Assembly (NCBI GenBank): GCA_964036275.1
Contig: OZ038435.1
Location: 3,472,001-3,536,000 of the forward strand
Direction: 5' to 3'
DNA: 64,000 nt
DNA from: Litoditis marina
Taxonomy: Eukaryota > Nematoda > Chromadorea > Rhabditida > Rhabditidae
A program made the position numbers and the translations under genes. A model generated the notes under the pieces. That model saw only the letters and a program-made list of their open reading frames with translations, was not told the DNA's origin and made no database searches. Below, in pieces: positions 40,540 to 53,237 of the stretch; positions within the stretch are counted from its first letter, which is position 1; every line of letters starts with the position of its first letter.

Positions 40540-40908
40540 AAAGTTTTGCTTCCTTTTGAAATTTGAAATGTGGAACCGATTCTATCTCAAACAATCTACC
40601 GTATACCAAACGCTCTATAAGTTTTCTATTTTTTCGGTAAAAAATCTAACCTAGTTTCCACCAAGAAAGGGCATTAGTATTCAAATATTTCAATTTTGAG
40701 ATTTTCAAATTGGTTTTATTAACAAATTAATTAATTCAGAATTGTAACATGTTTTTCTTCTTCCATATCCTCACGTAGCACCCTCAGATGCAAACGTACA
40801 TATTAGGACTAACGTAATGTTCATAAAAAAGCTGGCGATAGTAGTGGGGTCAGCCTATTTGCTCAAGATGACCGAACAGTAGTCCACTGTGCTCAGCCAT
40901 CCTTACGT

Positions 40909-40981
40909 GTCCGCGTGGCCCAATGGATAAGGCGTCGGACTTCGAATCCGAAGATTGCAGGTTCGATCCCTGCCGTGGTCG
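40909..40981 (+). tRNA. tRNA-Arg(TCG), array copy 10 (variant)
   Basis: G2 to T (GTCCGCG) loses an acceptor-stem pair. Followed by the divergent border-type spacer; 441 bp to next. Confidence 0.9.
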
Positions 40982-41349
40982 AAAGTTTTGCTTCCTTTTG
41001 AAATTTGAAATGTGGAACCGAGTCTATCTCAAACAAGGCACCATTTTTCAAATGCTCTATAAGTTTTCTCCTTTTTCCGAAATTAGTATAACCTATTTTC
41101 TATCAAGAAAGGTAATTAATGTTCAAATACTTCAATCAAATGATTTTCAAATTGGTTTTATTAACAAATTGATCCGTTCGGAAGAATATCAGTATTTTTT
41201 GCTTATATATCCTCACGTAGCACGCTCGGATGCAAACGTACATATTAGGAGTGGCATAAAGTTCATAAAAAGCTGGCGATAGTAGTGGGGTCAGCCTATT
41301 TACTCAAGATGGCCGAACAGTAGTCCACTGTACTCAGCCATTCTTACGT

Positions 41350-41422
41350 GGCCGCGTGGCCCAATGGATAAGGCGTCGGACTTCGAATCCGAAGATTGCA
41401 GGTTCGATCCCTGCCGTGGTCG
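41350..41422 (+). tRNA. tRNA-Arg(TCG), array copy 11
   Basis: Consensus gene; border-type 5' spacer, as before copy 2; 440 bp to next. Confidence 0.97.
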
Positions 41423-41789
41423 AAAGTTTTGCTTCCTTTTGAAATTTGAAATGTGGAACCGATTCTATCTCAAACAATCTACCGTTTACCAAACGCTCTA
41501 TAAGTTTTCTATTTTTTCGGTAAAAAATCTAACCTAGTTTCCACCAAGAAAGGGCATTAGTATTCAAATATTTCAATTTTAGGATTTTCAAATTGGTTTT
41601 ATTAACAAATTAATTAATTCAGAATTGTAACATGTTTTTTCTTCTATATCAGCACGTAGCACGCTAAGATGCAAACGTACATATTAGGACTAACGTAAAG
41701 TTCATAAAAAAGCTGGCGGTAGTAGTGGGGTCAGCCTATTTGCTCAAGATGACCGAACAGTAGTCCACTGTACTCAGCCATTCTTACGT

Positions 41790-41862
41790 GGCCGCGTGGC
41801 CCAATGGATAAGGCGTCGGACTTCGAATCCGAAGATTGCAGGTTCGATCCCTGCCGTGGTCG
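41790..41862 (+). tRNA. tRNA-Arg(TCG), array copy 12
   Basis: Consensus gene; A-type 5' spacer; 440 bp to next. Confidence 0.97.
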
Positions 41863-42229
41863 AAAGTTTTGCTTCCTTTTGAAATTTGAAATGTGGAACC
41901 GATTCTATCTCAAACAAGCTACCGTTTACCAAACGCTCTATAAGTTTTCTATTTTTTCGGTAAAAAATCTAACCTAGTTTCCACCAAGAAAGGGCATTAG
42001 TATTCAAATATTTCAATTTTAGGATTTTCAAATTGGTTTTATTAACAAATTAAATAATTCAGAATTGTAACATGTTTTTTCTTCTTTATCAGCACGTAGC
42101 ACGCTCAGATGCAAACGTACATATTAGGACTAACGTAAAGTTCATAAAAAAGTTGGCGGTAGTAGTGGGGTCAGCCTATTTGCTCAAGATGACCGAACAG
42201 TAGTCCACTGTACTCAGCCATCCTTACGT

Positions 42230-42302
42230 GGCCGCGTGGCCCAATGGATAAGGCGTCGGACTTCGAATCCGAAGATTGCAGGTTCGATCCCTGCCGTGGT
42301 CG
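42230..42302 (+). tRNA. tRNA-Arg(TCG), array copy 13
   Basis: Consensus gene; 3' spacer has the CTTCCTCTTG/CGCTTTATAAG variant shared with copies 20 and 57; 440 bp to next. Confidence 0.97.
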
Positions 42303-42669
42303 AAAGTTTTGCTTCCTCTTGAAATTTGAAATGTGGAACCGATTCTATCTCAAACAATCTACCGTTTACCAAACGCTTTATAAGTTTTCTATTTTTTCGG
42401 TAAAAAATCTAACCTATTTTCCACCAAGAAAGGGCATTAGTATTCAAATGTTTCAATTTTAAGATTTTCAAATTGGTTTTATTAACAAATTAATTCGTTC
42501 AGAATTGTAACATGTTTTTTCTTCTATATCAGCACGTAGCACGCTCAGATGCAAACGTACATATTAGGACTAACGTAATGTTCATAAAAAAGCTGGCGAT
42601 AGTAGTGGGGTCAGCCTATTTGCTCAAGATGGCCGAACAGTAGTCCACTGTACTCAGCCATCCTTACGT

Positions 42670-42742
42670 GGCCGCGTGGCCCAATGGATAAGGCGTCGGA
42701 CTTCGAATCCGAAGATTGCAGGTTCGATCCCTGCCGTGGTCG
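42670..42742 (+). tRNA. tRNA-Arg(TCG), array copy 14
   Basis: Consensus gene; mosaic 5' spacer (TATATCAGCACG with GGCGATAG/GATGGCC); 440 bp to next. Confidence 0.97.
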
Positions 42743-43109
42743 AAAGTTTTGCTTCCTTTTGAAATTTGAAATGTGGAACCGATTCTATCTCAAACAAGCT
42801 ACCGTTTACCAAACGCTCTATAAGTTTTCTATTTTTTCGGTAAAAAATCTAACCTAGTTTCCACCAAGAAAGGGCATTAGTATTCAAATATTTCAATTTT
42901 AGGATTTTCAAATTGGTTTTATTAACAAATTAATTAATTCAGAATTGTAACATGTTTTTTCTTCTATATCAGCACGTAGCACGCTCAGATGCAAACGTAC
43001 ATATTAGGACTAACGTAAAGTTCATAAAAAAGCTGGCGGTAGTAGTGGGGTCAGCCTATTTGCTCAAGATGACCGAACAGTAGTCCACTGTACTCAGCCA
43101 TCCTTACGT

Positions 43110-43182
43110 GGCCGCGTGGCCCAATGGATAAGGCGTCGGACTTCGAATCCGAAGATTGCAGGTTCGATCCCTGCCGTGGTCG
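43110..43182 (+). tRNA. tRNA-Arg(TCG), array copy 15
   Basis: Consensus gene; A-type 5' spacer; 440 bp to next. Confidence 0.97.
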
Positions 43183-43549
43183 AAAGTTTTGCTTCCTTTT
43201 GAAATTTGAAATGTGGAACCGATTCTATCTCAAACAAGCTACCGTTTACCAAACGCTCTATAAGTTTTCTATTTTTTCGGTAAAAAATCTAACCTAGTTT
43301 CCACCAAGAAAGGGCATTAGTATTCAAATATTTCAATTTTAGGATTTTCAAATTGGTTTTATTAACAAATTAATTAATTCAGAATTGTAACATGTTTTTT
43401 CTTCTATATCAGCACGTAGCACGCTCAGATGCAAACGTACATATTAGGACTAACGTAAAGTTCATAAAAAAGCTGGCGGTAGTAGTGGGGTCAGCCTATT
43501 TGCTCAAGATGACCGAACAGTAGTCCACTGTACTCAGCCATCCTTACGT

Positions 43550-43622
43550 GGCCGCGTGGCCCAATGGATAAGGCGTCGGACTTCGAATCCGAAGATTGCA
43601 GGTTCGATCCCTGCCGTGGTCG
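43550..43622 (+). tRNA. tRNA-Arg(TCG), array copy 16
   Basis: Consensus gene; short 423-bp unit follows. Confidence 0.97.
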
Positions 43623-43972
43623 AAAGTTTTGCTTCCTTTTGAAATTTGAAATGTGGAACCGATTCTATCTCAAACAATCTACCGTTTACCAAACGCTCTA
43701 TAAGTTTTCTATTTTTTCGGTAAAAAATCTAACCTAGTTTCCACCAAGAAAGGGCATTAGTATTCAAATGTTTCAATTTTAAGATTTTCAAATTGGTTTT
43801 ATTAACAAATTAACATGTTTTTTCTTCTATATCAGCACGTAGCACGCTCAGATGCAAACGTACATATTAGGACTAACGTAAAGTTCATAAAAAAGCTGGC
43901 GGTAGTAGTGGGGTCAGCCTATTTGCTCAAGATGACCGAACAGTAGTCCACTGTACTCAGCCATCCTTACGT

Positions 43973-44045
43973 GGCCGCGTGGCCCAATGGATAAGGCGTC
44001 GGACTTCGAATCCGAAGATTGCAGGTTCGATCCCTGCCGTGGTCG
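43973..44045 (+). tRNA. tRNA-Arg(TCG), array copy 17
   Basis: Consensus gene; short 424-bp unit follows. Confidence 0.97.
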
Positions 44046-44396
44046 AAAGTTTTGCTTCCTTTTGAAATTTGAAATGTGGAACCGATTCTATCTCAAACAA
44101 TCTACCGTTTACCAAACGCTCTATAAGTTTTCTATTTTTTTCGGTAAAAAATCTAACCTAGTTTCCACCAAGAAAGGGCATTAGTATTCAAATGTTTCAA
44201 TTTTAAGATTTTCAAATTGGTTTTATTAACAAATTAACATGTTTTTTCTTCTATATCAGCACGTAGCACGCTCAGATGCAAACGTACATATTAGGACTAA
44301 CGTAAAGTTCATAAAAAAGCTGGCGGTAGTAGTGGGGTCAGCCTATTTGCTCAAGATGACCGAACAGTAGTCCACTGTACTCAGCCATCCTTACGT

Positions 44397-44469
44397 GGCC
44401 GCGTGGCCCAATGGATAAGGCGTCGGACTTCGAATCCGAAGATTGCAGGTTCGATCCCTGCCGTGGTCG
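44397..44469 (+). tRNA. tRNA-Arg(TCG), array copy 18
   Basis: Consensus gene; GAAGG instead of GAAAG just before the TTTT; 442 bp to next. Confidence 0.97.
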
Positions 44470-44838
44470 AAGGTTTTGCTTCCTTTTGAAATTTGAAATG
44501 TGGAACCGATTCTATCTCAAACAATCTACCGTTTACCAAACGCTCTATAAGTTTTCTATTTTTTCGGTAAAAAATCTAACCTAGTTTCTACCAAGAAAGG
44601 GCATTAGTATTCAAATATTTCAATTTCAGGATTTTCAAATTGGTTTTATTAACAAATTAATTAATTCAGAATTGTAACGTGTTTTTCTTTTTCCATATCC
44701 TCACGTAGCACCCTCAGATGCAAACGTACATATTAGGACTAACGTAATGTTCATAAAAAAGCTGGCGATAGTAGTGGGGTCAGCCTATTTGTTCAAGATG
44801 GCCGAACAGTAGTCCACTGTACTCAGCCATCCTTACGT

Positions 44839-44911
44839 GGCCGCGTGGCCCAATGGATAAGGCGTCGGACTTCGAATCCGAAGATTGCAGGTTCGATCCC
44901 TGCCGTGGTCG
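44839..44911 (+). tRNA. tRNA-Arg(TCG), array copy 19
   Basis: Consensus gene; B-type 5' spacer; 440 bp to next. Confidence 0.97.
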
Positions 44912-45278
44912 AAAGTTTTGCTTCCTTTTGAAATTTGAAATGTGGAACCGATTCTATCTCAAACAAGCTACCGTTTACCAAACGCTCTATAAGTTTTCTA
45001 TTTTTTCGGTAAAAAATCTAACCTAGTTTCCACCAAGAAAGGGCATTAGTATTCAAATATTTCAATTTTAGGATTTTCAAATTGGTTTTATTAACAAATT
45101 AATTAATTCAGAATTGTAACATGTTTTTTCTTCTTTATCAGCACGTAGCACGCTCAGATGCAAACGTACATATTAGGACTAACGTAAAGTTCATAAAAAA
45201 GCTGGCGGTAGTAGTGGGGTCAGCCTATTTGCTCAAGATGACCGAACAGTAGTCCACTGTACTCAGCCATCCTTACGT

Positions 45279-45351
45279 GGCCGCGTGGCCCAATGGATAA
45301 GGCGTCGGACTTCGAATCCGAAGATTGCAGGTTCGATCCCTGCCGTGGTCG
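45279..45351 (+). tRNA. tRNA-Arg(TCG), array copy 20
   Basis: Consensus gene; same 3' spacer variant as copy 13; 440 bp to next. Confidence 0.97.
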
Positions 45352-45718
45352 AAAGTTTTGCTTCCTCTTGAAATTTGAAATGTGGAACCGATTCTATCTC
45401 AAACAATCTACCGTTTACCAAACGCTTTATAAGTTTTCTATTTTTTCGGTAAAAAATCTAACCTATTTTCCACCAAGAAAGGGCATTAGTATTCAAATGT
45501 TTCAATTTTAAGATTTTCAAATTGGTTTTATTAACAAATTAATTCGTTCAGAATTGTAACATGTTTTTTCTTCTATATCAGCACGTAGCACGCTCAGATG
45601 CAAACGTACATATTAGGACTAACGTAAAGTTCATAAAAAAGCTGGCGGTAGTAGTGGGGTCAGCCTATTTGCTCAAGATGACCGAACAGTAGTCCACTGT
45701 ACTCAGCCATCCTTACGT

Positions 45719-45791
45719 GGCCGTGTGGCCCAATGGATAAGGCGTCGGACTTCGAATCCGAAGATTGCAGGTTCGATCCCTGCCGTGGTCG
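45719..45791 (+). tRNA. tRNA-Arg(TCG), array copy 21 (variant)
   Basis: C6 to T (GGCCGTG) turns a C-G pair into a T-G wobble; 442 bp to next. Confidence 0.95.
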
Positions 45792-46160
45792 AAAGTTTTG
45801 CTTCCTTTTGAAATTTGAAATGTGGAACCGATTCTATCTCAAACAATCTACCGTTTACCAAACGCTCTATAAGTTTTCTATTTTTTCGGTAAAAAATCTA
45901 ACCTAGTTTCCACCAAGAAAGGGCATTAGTATTCAAATATTTCAATTTCAGGATTTTCAAATTGGTTTTATTAACAAATTAATTAATTCAGAATTGTAAC
46001 GTGTTTTTCTTTTTCCATATCCTCACGTAGCACCCTCAGATGCAAACGTACATATTAGGACTAACGTAATGTTCATAAAAAAGCTGGCGATAGTAGTGGG
46101 GTCAGCCTATTTGCTCAAGATGGCCGAACAGTAGTCCACTGTACTCAGCCATCCTTACGT

Positions 46161-46233
46161 GGCCGCGTGGCCCAATGGATAAGGCGTCGGACTTCGAATC
46201 CGAAGATTGCAGGTTCGATCCCTGCCGTGGTCG
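46161..46233 (+). tRNA. tRNA-Arg(TCG), array copy 22
   Basis: Consensus gene; B-type 5' spacer; 441 bp to next. Confidence 0.97.
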
Positions 46234-46601
46234 AAAGTTTTGCTTCCTTTTGAAATTTGAAATGTGGAACCGATTCTATCTCAAACAAGCTACCGTTTAC
46301 CAAACGCTCTATAAGTTTTCTATTTTTTCGGTAAAAAAATCTAACCTAGTTTCCACCAAGAAAGGGCATTAGTATTCAAATATTTCAATTTTAGGATTTT
46401 CAAATTGGTTTTATTAACAAATTAATTAATTCAGAATTGTAACATGTTTTTTCTTCTATATCAGCACGTAGCACGCTCAGATGCAAACGTACATATTAGG
46501 ACTAACGTAAAGTTCATAAAAAAGCTGGCGGTAGTAGTGGGGTCAGCCTATTTGCTCAAGATGACCGAACAGTAGTCCACTGTACTCAGCCATCCTTACG
46601 T

Positions 46602-46674
46602 GGCCGCGTGGCCCAATGGATAAGGCGTCGGACTTCGAATCCGAAGATTGCAGGTTCGATCCCTGCCGTGGTCG
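46602..46674 (+). tRNA. tRNA-Arg(TCG), array copy 23
   Basis: Consensus gene; A-type 5' spacer; 440 bp to next. Confidence 0.97.
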
Positions 46675-47041
46675 AAAGTTTTGCTTCCTTTTGAAATTTG
46701 AAATGTGGAACCGATTCTATCTCAAACAATCTACCGTTTACCAAACGCTCTATAAGTTTTCTATTTTTTCGGTAAAAAATCTAACCTAGTTTCCACCAAG
46801 AAAGGGCATTAGTATTCAAATATTTCAATTTTAGGATTTTCAAATTGGTTTTATTAACAAATTAATTAATTCAGAATTGTAACATGTTTTTTCTTCTATA
46901 TCAGCACGTAGCACGCTCAGATGCAAACGTACATATTAGGACTAACGTAAAGTTCATAAAAAAGCTGGCGGTAGTAGTGGGGTCAGCCTATTTGCTCAAG
47001 ATGACCGAACAGTAGTCCACTGTACTCAGCCATCCTTACGT

Positions 47042-47114
47042 GGCCGCGTGGCCCAATGGATAAGGCGTCGGACTTCGAATCCGAAGATTGCAGGTTCGAT
47101 CCCTGCCGTGGTCG
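47042..47114 (+). tRNA. tRNA-Arg(TCG), array copy 24
   Basis: Consensus gene; followed by a short 423-bp unit. Confidence 0.97.
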
Positions 47115-47464
47115 AAAGTTTTGCTTCCTTTTGAAATTTGAAATGTGGAACCGATTCTATCTCAAACAATCTACCGTTTACCAAACGCTCTATAAGTTTT
47201 CTATTTTTTCGGTAAAAAATCTAACCTAGTTTCCACCAAGAAAGGGCATTAGTATTCAAATGTTTCAATTTTAAGATTTTCAAATTGGTTTTATTAACAA
47301 ATTAACATGTTTTTTCTTCTATATCAGCACGTAGCACGCTCAGATGCAAACGTACATATTAGGACTAACGTAAAGTTCATAAAAAAGCTGGCGGTAGTAG
47401 TGGGGTCAGCCTATTTGCTCAAGATGACCGAACAGTAGTCCACTGTACTCAGCCATCCTTACGT

Positions 47465-47537
47465 GGCCGCGTGGCCCAATGGATAAGGCGTCGGACTTCG
47501 AATCCGAAGATTGCAGGTTCGATCCCTGCCGTGGTCG
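47465..47537 (+). tRNA. tRNA-Arg(TCG), array copy 25
   Basis: Consensus gene; 442 bp to next. Confidence 0.97.
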
Positions 47538-47906
47538 AAAGTTTTGCTTCCTTTTGAAATTTGAAATGTGGAACCGATTCTATCTCAAACAATCTACCGT
47601 TTACCAAACGCTCTATAAGTTTTCTATTTTTTCGGTAAAAAATCTAACCTAGTTTCCACCAAGAAAGGGCATTAGTATTCAAATATTTCAATTTCAGGAT
47701 TTTCAAATTGGTTTTATTAACAAATTAATTAATTCAGAATTGTAACGTGTTTTTCTTTTTCCATATCCTCACGTAGCACCCTCAGATGCAAACGTACATA
47801 TTAGGACTAACGTAATGTTCATAAAAAAGCTGGCGATAGTAGTGGGGTCAGCCTATTTGCTCAAGATGGCCGAACAGTAGTCCACTGTACTCAGCCATCC
47901 TTACGT

Positions 47907-47979
47907 GGCCGCGTGGCCCAATGGATAAGGCGTCGGACTTCGAATCCGAAGATTGCAGGTTCGATCCCTGCCGTGGTCG
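47907..47979 (+). tRNA. tRNA-Arg(TCG), array copy 26
   Basis: Consensus gene; B-type 5' spacer; 440 bp to next. Confidence 0.97.
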
Positions 47980-48346
47980 AAAGTTTTGCTTCCTTTTGAA
48001 ATTTGAAATGTGGAACCGATTCTATCTCAAACAAGCTACCGTTTACCAAACGCTCTATAAGTTTTCTATTTTTTCGGTAAAAAATCTAACCTAGTTTCCA
48101 CCAAGAAAGGGCATTAGTATTCAAATATTTCAATTTTAGGATTTTCAAATTGGCTTTATTAACAAATTAATTAATTCAGAATTGTAACATGTTTTTTCTT
48201 CTATATCAGCACGTAGCACGCTCAGATGCAAACGTACATATTAGGACTAACGTAAAGTTCATAAAAAAGCTGGCGGTAGTAGTGGGGTCAGCCTATTTGC
48301 TCAAGATGACCGAACAGTAGTCCACTGTACTCAGCCATCCTTACGT

Positions 48347-48419
48347 GGCCGCGTGGCCCAATGGATAAGGCGTCGGACTTCGAATCCGAAGATTGCAGGT
48401 TCGATCCCTGCCGTGGTCG
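48347..48419 (+). tRNA. tRNA-Arg(TCG), array copy 27
   Basis: Consensus gene; A-type 5' spacer with TTGGCTTTATT variant; 442 bp to next. Confidence 0.97.
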
Positions 48420-48788
48420 AAAGTTTTGCTTCCTTTTGAAATTTGAAATGTGGAACCGATTCTATCTCAAACAATCTACCGTTTACCAAACGCTCTATAA
48501 GTTTTCTATTTTTTCGGTAAAAAATCTAACCTAGTTTCCACCAAGAAAGGGCATTAGTATTCAAATATTTCAATTTCAGGATTTTCAAATTGGTTTTATT
48601 AACAAATTAATTAATTCAGAATTGTAACGTGTTTTTCTTTTTCCATATCCTCACGTAGCACCCTCAGATGCAAACGTACATATTAGGACTAACGTAATGT
48701 TCATAAAAAAGCTGGCGATAGTAGTGGGGTCAGCCTATTTGCTCAAGATGGCCGAACAGTAGTCCACTGTACTCAGCCATCCTTACGT

Positions 48789-48861
48789 GGCCGCGTGGCC
48801 CAATGGATAAGGCGTCGGACTTCGAATCCGAAGATTGCAGGTTCGATCCCTGCCGTGGTCG
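48789..48861 (+). tRNA. tRNA-Arg(TCG), array copy 28
   Basis: Consensus gene; B-type 5' spacer; 440 bp to next. Confidence 0.97.
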
Positions 48862-49228
48862 AAAGTTTTGCTTCCTTTTGAAATTTGAAATGTGGAACCG
48901 ATTCTATCTCAAACAAGCTACCGTTTACCAAACGCTCTATAAGTTTTCTATTTTTTCGGTAAAAAATCTAACCTAGTTTCCACCAAGAAAGGGCATTAGT
49001 ATTCAAATATTTCAATTTTAGGATTTTCAAATTGGCTTTATTAACAAATTAATTAATTCAGAATTGTAAGATGTTTTTTCTTCTATATCAGCACGTAGCA
49101 CGCTCAGATGCAAACGTACATATTAGGACTAACGTAAAGTTCATAAAAAAGCTGGCGGTAGTAGTGGGGTCAGCCTATTTGCTCAAGATGACCGAACAGT
49201 AGTCCACTGTACTCAGCCATCCTTACGT

Positions 49229-49301
49229 GGCCGCGTGGCCCAATGGATAAGGCGTCGGACTTCGAATCCGAAGATTGCAGGTTCGATCCCTGCCGTGGTC
49301 G
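49229..49301 (+). tRNA. tRNA-Arg(TCG), array copy 29
   Basis: Consensus gene; followed by a short 423-bp unit. Confidence 0.97.
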
Positions 49302-49651
49302 AAAGTTTTGCTTCCTTTTGAAATTTGAAATGTGGAACCGATTCTATCTCAAACAATCTACCGTTTACCAAACGCTCTATAAGTTTTCTATTTTTTCGGT
49401 AAAAAATCTAACCTAGTTTCCACCAAGAAAGGGCATTAGTATTCAAATGTTTCAATTTTAAGATTTTCAAATTGGTTTTATTAACAAATTAACATGTTTT
49501 TTCTTCTATATCAGCACGTAGCACGCTCAGATGCAAACGTACATATTAGGACTAACGTAAAGTTCATAAAAAAGCTGGCGGTAGTAGTGGGGTCAGCCTA
49601 TTTGCTCAAGATGACCGAACAGTAGTCCACTGTACTCAGCCATCCTTACGT

Positions 49652-49724
49652 GGCCGCGTGGCCCAATGGATAAGGCGTCGGACTTCGAATCCGAAGATTG
49701 CAGGTTCGATCCCTGCCGTGGTCG
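49652..49724 (+). tRNA. tRNA-Arg(TCG), array copy 30
   Basis: Consensus gene; start of the nine-unit block repeated from copy 39; 443 bp to next. Confidence 0.97.
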
Positions 49725-50094
49725 AAAGTTTTGCTTCCTTTTGAAATTTGAAATGTGGAACCGAATCTATCTCAAACAATCTACCGTTTACCAAACGCTC
49801 TATAAGTTTTCTATTTTTTTCGGTAAAAAATCTAACCTAGTTTCCACCAAGAAAGGGCATTAGTATTCAAATATTTCAATTTCAGGATTTTCAAATTGGT
49901 TTTATTAACAAATTAATTAATTCAGAATTGTAACGTGTTTTTCTTTTTCCATATCCTCACGTAGCACCCTCAGATGCAAACGTACATATTAGGACTAACG
50001 TAATGTTCATAAAAAATCTGGCGATAGTAGTGGGGTCAGCCTATTTGCTCAAGATGGCCGAACAGTAGTCCACTGTACTCAGCCATCCTTACGT

Positions 50095-50167
50095 GGCCGC
50101 GTGGCCCAATGGATAAGGCGTCGGACTTCGAATCCGAAGATTGCAGGTTCGATCCCTGCCGTGGTCG
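50095..50167 (+). tRNA. tRNA-Arg(TCG), array copy 31
   Basis: Consensus gene; 5' spacer has AATCTGGCG, 3' spacer TTATTTCCAAATT, both shared only with copy 40; 440 bp to next. Confidence 0.97.
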
Positions 50168-50534
50168 AAAGTTTTGCTTCCTTTTGAAATTTGAAATGTG
50201 GAACCGATTCTATCTCAAACAAGCTACCGTTTACCAAACGCTCTATAAGTTTTCTATTTTTTCGGTAAAAAATCTAACCTAGTTTCCACCAAGAAAGGGC
50301 ATTAGTATTCAAATATTTCAATTTTAGAAATTTCAAATTGGTTTTATTTCCAAATTAATTAATTCAGAATTGTAACATGTTTTTTCTTCTATATCAGCAC
50401 GTAGCACGCTCAGATGCAAACGTACATATTAGGACTAACGTAAAGTTCATAAAAAAGCTGGCGGTAGTAGTGGGGTCAGCCTATTTGCTCAAGATGACCG
50501 AACAGTAGTCCACTGTACTCAGCCATCCTTACGT

Positions 50535-50607
50535 GGCCGCGTGGCCCAATGGATAAGGCGTCGGACTTCGAATCCGAAGATTGCAGGTTCGATCCCTGCC
50601 GTGGTCG
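50535..50607 (+). tRNA. tRNA-Arg(TCG), array copy 32
   Basis: Consensus gene; 442 bp to next. Confidence 0.97.
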
Positions 50608-50976
50608 AAAGTTTTGCTTCCTTTTGAAATTTGAAATGTGGAACCGATTCTATCTCAAACAATCTACCGTTTACCAAACGCTCTATAAGTTTTCTATTTT
50701 TTCGGTAAAAAATCTAACCTAGTTTCCACCAAGAAAGGGCATTAGTATTCAAATATTTCAATTTCAGGATTTTCAAATTGGTTTTATTAACAAATTAATT
50801 AATTCAGAATTGTAACGTGTTTTTCTTTTTCCATATCCTCACGTAGCACCCTCAGATGCAAACGTACATATTAGGACTAACGTAATGTTCATAAAAAAGC
50901 TGGCGATAGTAGTGGGGTCAGCCTATTTGCTCAAGATGGCCGAACAGTAGTCCACTGTACTCAGCCATCCTTACGT

Positions 50977-51049
50977 GGCCGCGTGGCCCAATGGATAAGG
51001 CGTCGGACTTCGAATCCGAAGATTGCAGGTTCGATCCCTGCCGTGGTCG
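50977..51049 (+). tRNA. tRNA-Arg(TCG), array copy 33
   Basis: Consensus gene; 3' spacer TCTAGCCTAG shared with copies 42 and 45; 440 bp to next. Confidence 0.97.
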
Positions 51050-51416
51050 AAAGTTTTGCTTCCTTTTGAAATTTGAAATGTGGAACCGATTCTATCTCAA
51101 ACAAGCTACCGTTTACCAAACGCTCTATAAGTTTTCTATTTTTTCGGTAAAAAATCTAGCCTAGTTTCCACCAAGAAAGGGCATTAGTATTCAAATATTT
51201 CAATTTTAGGATTTTCAAATTGGTTTTATTAACAAATTAATTAATTCAGAATTGTAACATGTTTTTTCTTCTATATCAGCACGTAGCACGCTCAGATGCA
51301 AACGTACATATTAGGACTAACGTAAAGTTCATAAAAAAGCTGGCGGTAGTAGTGGGGTCAGCCTATTTGCTCAAGATGACCGAACAGTAGTCCACTGTAC
51401 TCAGCCATCCTTACGT

Positions 51417-51489
51417 GGCCGCGTGGCCCAATGGATAAGGCGTCGGACTTCGAATCCGAAGATTGCAGGTTCGATCCCTGCCGTGGTCG
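51417..51489 (+). tRNA. tRNA-Arg(TCG), array copy 34
   Basis: Consensus gene; followed by a short 423-bp unit. Confidence 0.97.
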
Positions 51490-51839
51490 AAAGTTTTGCT
51501 TCCTTTTGAAATTTGAAATGTGGAACCGATTCTATCTCAAACAATCTACCGTTTACCAAACGCTCTATAAGTTTTCTATTTTTTCGGTAAAAAATCTAAC
51601 CTAGTTTCCACCAAGAAAGGGCATTAGTATTCAAATGTTTCAATTTTAAGATTTTCAAATTGGTTTTATTAACAAATTAACATGTTTTTTCTTCTATATC
51701 AGCACGTAGCACGCTCAGATGCAAACGTACATATTAGGACTAACGTAAAGTTCATAAAAAAGCTGGCGGTAGTAGTGGGGTCAGCCTATTTGCTCAAGAT
51801 GACCGAACAGTAGTCCACTGTACTCAGCCATCCTTACGT

Positions 51840-51912
51840 GGCCGCGTGGCCCAATGGATAAGGCGTCGGACTTCGAATCCGAAGATTGCAGGTTCGATCC
51901 CTGCCGTGGTCG
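51840..51912 (+). tRNA. tRNA-Arg(TCG), array copy 35
   Basis: Consensus gene; 3' spacer with a longer T run, as after copies 44 and 47; 443 bp to next. Confidence 0.97.
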
Positions 51913-52282
51913 AAAGTTTTGCTTCCTTTTGAAATTTGAAATGTGGAACCGATTCTATCTCAAACAAGCTACCGTTTACCAAACGCTCTATAAGTTTTCT
52001 TTTTTTTTCGGTAAAAAATCTAACCTAGTTTCCACCAAGAAAGGGCATTAGTATTCAAATATTTCAATTTCAGGATTTTCAAATTGGTTTTATTAACAAA
52101 TTAATTAATTCAGAATTGTAACGTGTTTTTCTTTTTCCATATCCTCACGTAGCACCCTCAGATGCAAACGTACATATTAGGACTAACGTAATGTTCATAA
52201 AAAAGCTGGCGATAGTAGTGGGGTCAGCCTATTTGCTCAAGATGGCCGAACAGTAGTCCACTGTACTCAGCCATCCTTACGT

Positions 52283-52355
52283 GGCCGCGTGGCCCAATGG
52301 ATAAGGCGTCGGACTTCGAATCCGAAGATTGCAGGTTCGATCCCTGCCGTGGTCG
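52283..52355 (+). tRNA. tRNA-Arg(TCG), array copy 36
   Basis: Consensus gene; 442 bp to next. Confidence 0.97.
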
Positions 52356-52724
52356 AAAGTTTTGCTTCCTTTTGAAATTTGAAATGTGGAACCGATTCTA
52401 TCTCAAACAATCTACCGTTTACCAAACGCTCTATAAGTTTTCTATTTTTTCGGTAAAAAATCTAACCTAGTTTCCACCAAGAAAGGGCATTAGTATTCAA
52501 ATATTTCAATTTCAGGATTTTCAAATTGGTTTTATTAACAAATTAATTAATTCAGAATTGTAACGTGTTTTTCTTTTTCCATATCCTCACGTAGCACCCT
52601 CAGATGCAAACGTACATATTAGGACTAACGTAATGTTCATAAAAAAGCTGGCGATAGTAGTGGGGTCAGCCTATTTGCTCAAGATGGCCGAACAGTAGTC
52701 CACTGTACTCAGCCATCCTTACGT

Positions 52725-52797
52725 GGCCGCGTGGCCCAATGGATAAGGCGTCGGACTTCGAATCCGAAGATTGCAGGTTCGATCCCTGCCGTGGTCG
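52725..52797 (+). tRNA. tRNA-Arg(TCG), array copy 37
   Basis: Consensus gene; 440 bp to next. Confidence 0.97.
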
Positions 52798-53164
52798 AAA
52801 GTTTTGCTTCCTTTTGAAATTTGAAATGTGGAACCGATTCTATCTCAAACAAGCTACCGTTTACCAAACGCTCTATAAGTTTTCTATTTTTTCGGTAAAA
52901 AATCTAACCTAGTTTCCACCAAGAAAGGGCATTAGTATTCAAATATTTCAATTTTAGGATTTTCAAATTGGCTTTATTAACAAATTAATTAATTCAGAAT
53001 TGTAACATGTTTTTTCTTCTATATCAGCACGTAGCACGCTCAGATGCAAACGTACATATTAGGACTAACGTAAAGTTCATAAAAAAGCTGGCGGTAGTAG
53101 TGGGGTCAGCCTATTTGCTCAAGATGACCGAACAGTAGTCCACTGTACTCAGCCATCCTTACGT

Positions 53165-53237
53165 GGCCGCGTGGCCCAATGGATAAGGCGTCGGACTTCG
53201 AATCCGAAGATTGCAGGTTCGATCCCTGCCGTGGTCG
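53165..53237 (+). tRNA. tRNA-Arg(TCG), array copy 38
   Basis: Consensus gene; followed by a short 423-bp unit. Confidence 0.97.
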